This document shows positions 62,632 to 64,000 of a stretch of 64,000 nt of DNA, piece by piece. Source of the DNA: CAWCDJ01 sp963836015 (GTDB lineage Bacteria; Acidobacteriota; Terriglobia; Bryobacterales; Bryobacteraceae); NCBI GenBank assembly GCA_963836015.1, contig CAWIIF010000004.1, positions 1,550,001 through 1,614,000 on the forward strand, read 5' to 3'. Made by a program: the position numbers and the translations under genes. A model generated the notes under the pieces. That model searched no databases. It saw nothing but the letters and a program-made list of their open reading frames with translations, and was not told the DNA's origin. How positions within the stretch are numbered: position 1 is the first letter of the stretch; each line of letters starts with the position of its first letter.

Positions 62632-64000
62632 GGATGGGAACCTCCGCCGGGGCGGGCCGGCGCCTGCCGTGCAGCAAGGCGAAGACAGCGGGGACGAAGA
62701 CCAGGGTCGCGACGGTGGCGAACAGCAGGCCGCCGATGACGGCGCGGCCCAGAGGCGCATTCTGCTCGCCTCCTTCGCCCATCCCCAGCGCCATGGGTAC
62801 CATGCCGATGATCATGGCGAGCGCGGTCATGATCACGGGGCGGAAGCGCGTGAAGCCGGCGGCCATCGCCGCCCCGACGGGATCGTGGGATTCGAGCAGG
62901 GTCTCTTTGGCGAAACTGATCACCAGGATGCTGTTCGCGGTGGCCACGCCCATGCACATAATGGCGCCCATCATCGCGGGCACGCTGAGGGTCGTGTGGG
63001 TCATAAAGAGCATCAGAATAATGCCGGCCAGCGCGGCCGGCAGCGCAGTAATGATGATGAACGGGTCGAGCCACGACTGAAAATTGACGACGATCAGAAG
63101 ATACACCAGGACAATCGCGAAGATCAGGCCCGCCACCAGACCGGAGAACGATTTATGCATGGTGTCGATCTGCCCGCGGACCACCATCTCCGAGCCGCGC
63201 ACCAGGTTCTTGCGGTTGGCAGCGACGATCCGCTCTATCTCGGCGCCGACGCTCGCCAGGTCGCGGCCGTCCACGGCGCCGAAAATGTCGATGGTGCGCT
63301 GAATGTCGTAATGGTTCACGACGGCCATCCCGTTGCCGCGGCTGATGGACGTGACGTCGCTGAGGATCTCGGGCGTTCCGGTGCGTCCGGTGGTGAGCGG
63401 CAGATTGCGCAGCGCCTGCAGAGACTGGACGTCGTACTGCGGCGCCTGGGTGACCACGCTGTAGCTGACGCCGTTCTGCGGATTGAGCCAAAACGTAGGC
63501 TGCGTCTGGAAGCTGCCGCTGAGGGAGATCAGCAGGCTTTGAGCCACGTCGGACTGTGTGTAGCCGCTCTCGGCCGCTTTCGTGCGGTCGGTGAAGATGT
63601 GCAGCTTCGGCTGGTCGAAGGTCTGCTGGATGCGGAGATCGGCGATGCCGGGGATGCGGCGCATCTGGTTCATGATGCGGTCGGCCAGGTCGCGGTTGGC
63701 GGCCACGTTCTTGCCGACCAGCTGGACATCGATCGGGGCGGGAAACCCGAAGTTGAGAATCTGGCTGACGATGTCGTCGGGCAGGAAGTAGAAATCGGTG
63801 CCTGGAAACTCCCGCGGCAGACTGGCTCGCAGCGCGTGGACGAACTCTTCCGTGGGGCGGTGCTCCCTGGTGAGAGACACCATGATGTCGGCGTCGGCCG
63901 AGCCTATCGGCGCCGAGTTGCTGTAAATGGTATTGATGCTGCTATAGGGCAGCCCGATTTCATCCAGGATATTGAGCAACTGGTCACCGGGGATCTGCCG
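62624..64000 (-). CDS. RND efflux permease, C-terminal part (5' end beyond window)
   Basis: The frame is open to the right edge without a start, so only the last 458 codons are visible. It contains the second porter and docking region (TISRGN-type segments such as VTSISRGNGMAVVNHYD) and the last membrane bundle: LIFAIVLVYLLIVVNFQSW, ALPAALAGIILMLFMTH, MMGAIMCMGVATANSILVISF, RPVIMTALAMIIGMVPMAL and the terminal LLFATVATLVFVPAVFALL. The GVATANSILVI segment resembles pumps of the MMPL/HAE-like acidobacterial type. First visible gene of the efflux operon with the adaptor and outer-membrane factor. Confidence 0.88.
   Translation of the reverse strand, partial: RQIPGDQLLNILDEIGLPYSSINTIYSNSAPIGSADADIMVSLTREHRPTEEFVHALRASLPREFPGTDFYFLPDDIVSQILNFGFPAPIDVQLVGKNVAANRDLADRIMNQMRRIPGIADLRIQQTFDQPKLHIFTDRTKAAESGYTQSDVAQSLLISLSGSFQTQPTFWLNPQNGVSYSVVTQAPQYDVQSLQALRNLPLTTGRTGTPEILSDVTSISRGNGMAVVNHYDIQRTIDIFGAVDGRDLASVGAEIERIVAANRKNLVRGSEMVVRGQIDTMHKSFSGLVAGLIFAIVLVYLLIVVNFQSWLDPFIIITALPAALAGIILMLFMTHTTLSVPAMMGAIMCMGVATANSILVISFAKETLLESHDPVGAAMAAGFTRFRPVIMTALAMIIGMVPMALGMGEGGEQNAPLGRAVIGGLLFATVATLVFVPAVFALLHGRRRPAPAEVPIHD

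Noticed and set aside
62632..62760. 43-residue N-terminal extension of the efflux adaptor
   Set aside because: It lies inside the permease coding sequence and is Pro/Ser/Cys rich; the ATG at 62631 gives a normal membrane anchor.

Overview
The window looks like chromosomal DNA of a GC-rich soil acidobacterium of the Solibacter/Bryobacter type. This is inferred from gene content: a PadR regulator translationally coupled to an 880-residue duplicated-FtsX (ADOP-type) permease, an Oar-like TonB-dependent receptor with a carboxypeptidase-regulatory N-terminus, Tat-exported enolase-superfamily and Gfo/Idh/MocA proteins, many beta-propellers and a heavy load of transposases and decayed genes. No rRNA and no complete tRNA was seen.

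Layout. 1-2265: 5' part of a membrane histidine kinase (minus), cut by the left edge. 2.8-6.3 kb: mobile debris, namely an intact IS630-family element, a 133-bp MITE-like element abutting it, a frameshifted integrase-type transposase, a propeller fragment fused to a tyrosine-recombinase tail, and a direct repeat. 6.4-28.3 kb (minus): six very tightly packed genes (264, 3285, 582, 342, 1310 and 1510 codons in transcription order) with 1-4 bp overlaps or 3-6 bp gaps. All lack signal peptides and most have no family I can name. One product is a 3285-residue giant with a DUF6603-like region and an embedded alpha/beta-hydrolase; the last is a beta-propeller interrupted by FCCH-like modules. This is the most likely undescribed system here. 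28.5-33.1 kb: a broken beta-helix gene, a small membrane protein, a truncated small gene, a complete tyrosine recombinase, five plasmid-type iterons with a DnaA box, a RepA-type initiator and a 3' tRNA-Thr(CGT) fragment that looks like an attachment site. Together these suggest an integrated plasmid-like island whose right end is near 33.09 kb and which may include the six-gene operon.

33.1-64 kb is more ordinary chromosome. It holds a Gfo/Idh/MocA oxidoreductase, a hypothetical protein, a ruined RND efflux pump (internal deletion plus inversion) with its frameshifted outer-membrane partner, a GNAT acetyltransferase, an Oar-like receptor whose conserved C-terminus is lost to a frameshift, a 1423-residue M14-type peptidase, an enolase-superfamily/cupin pair, the PadR-ADOP pair, a sulfatase remnant, a second enolase-superfamily enzyme, an IS3 element with a -1 frameshift site, two secreted propellers facing each other, an SDR dehydrogenase, and an apparently intact RND-adaptor-outer-membrane efflux operon running off the right edge.

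Themes: uptake and breakdown of sugar-acid or sulfated polymers (receptor, peptidase, enolases, cupin, Gfo/Idh, sulfatase scar), efflux (one live and one dead tripartite system), and a large cryptic operon embedded in mobile DNA. All functional assignments come from motif reading without database searches.
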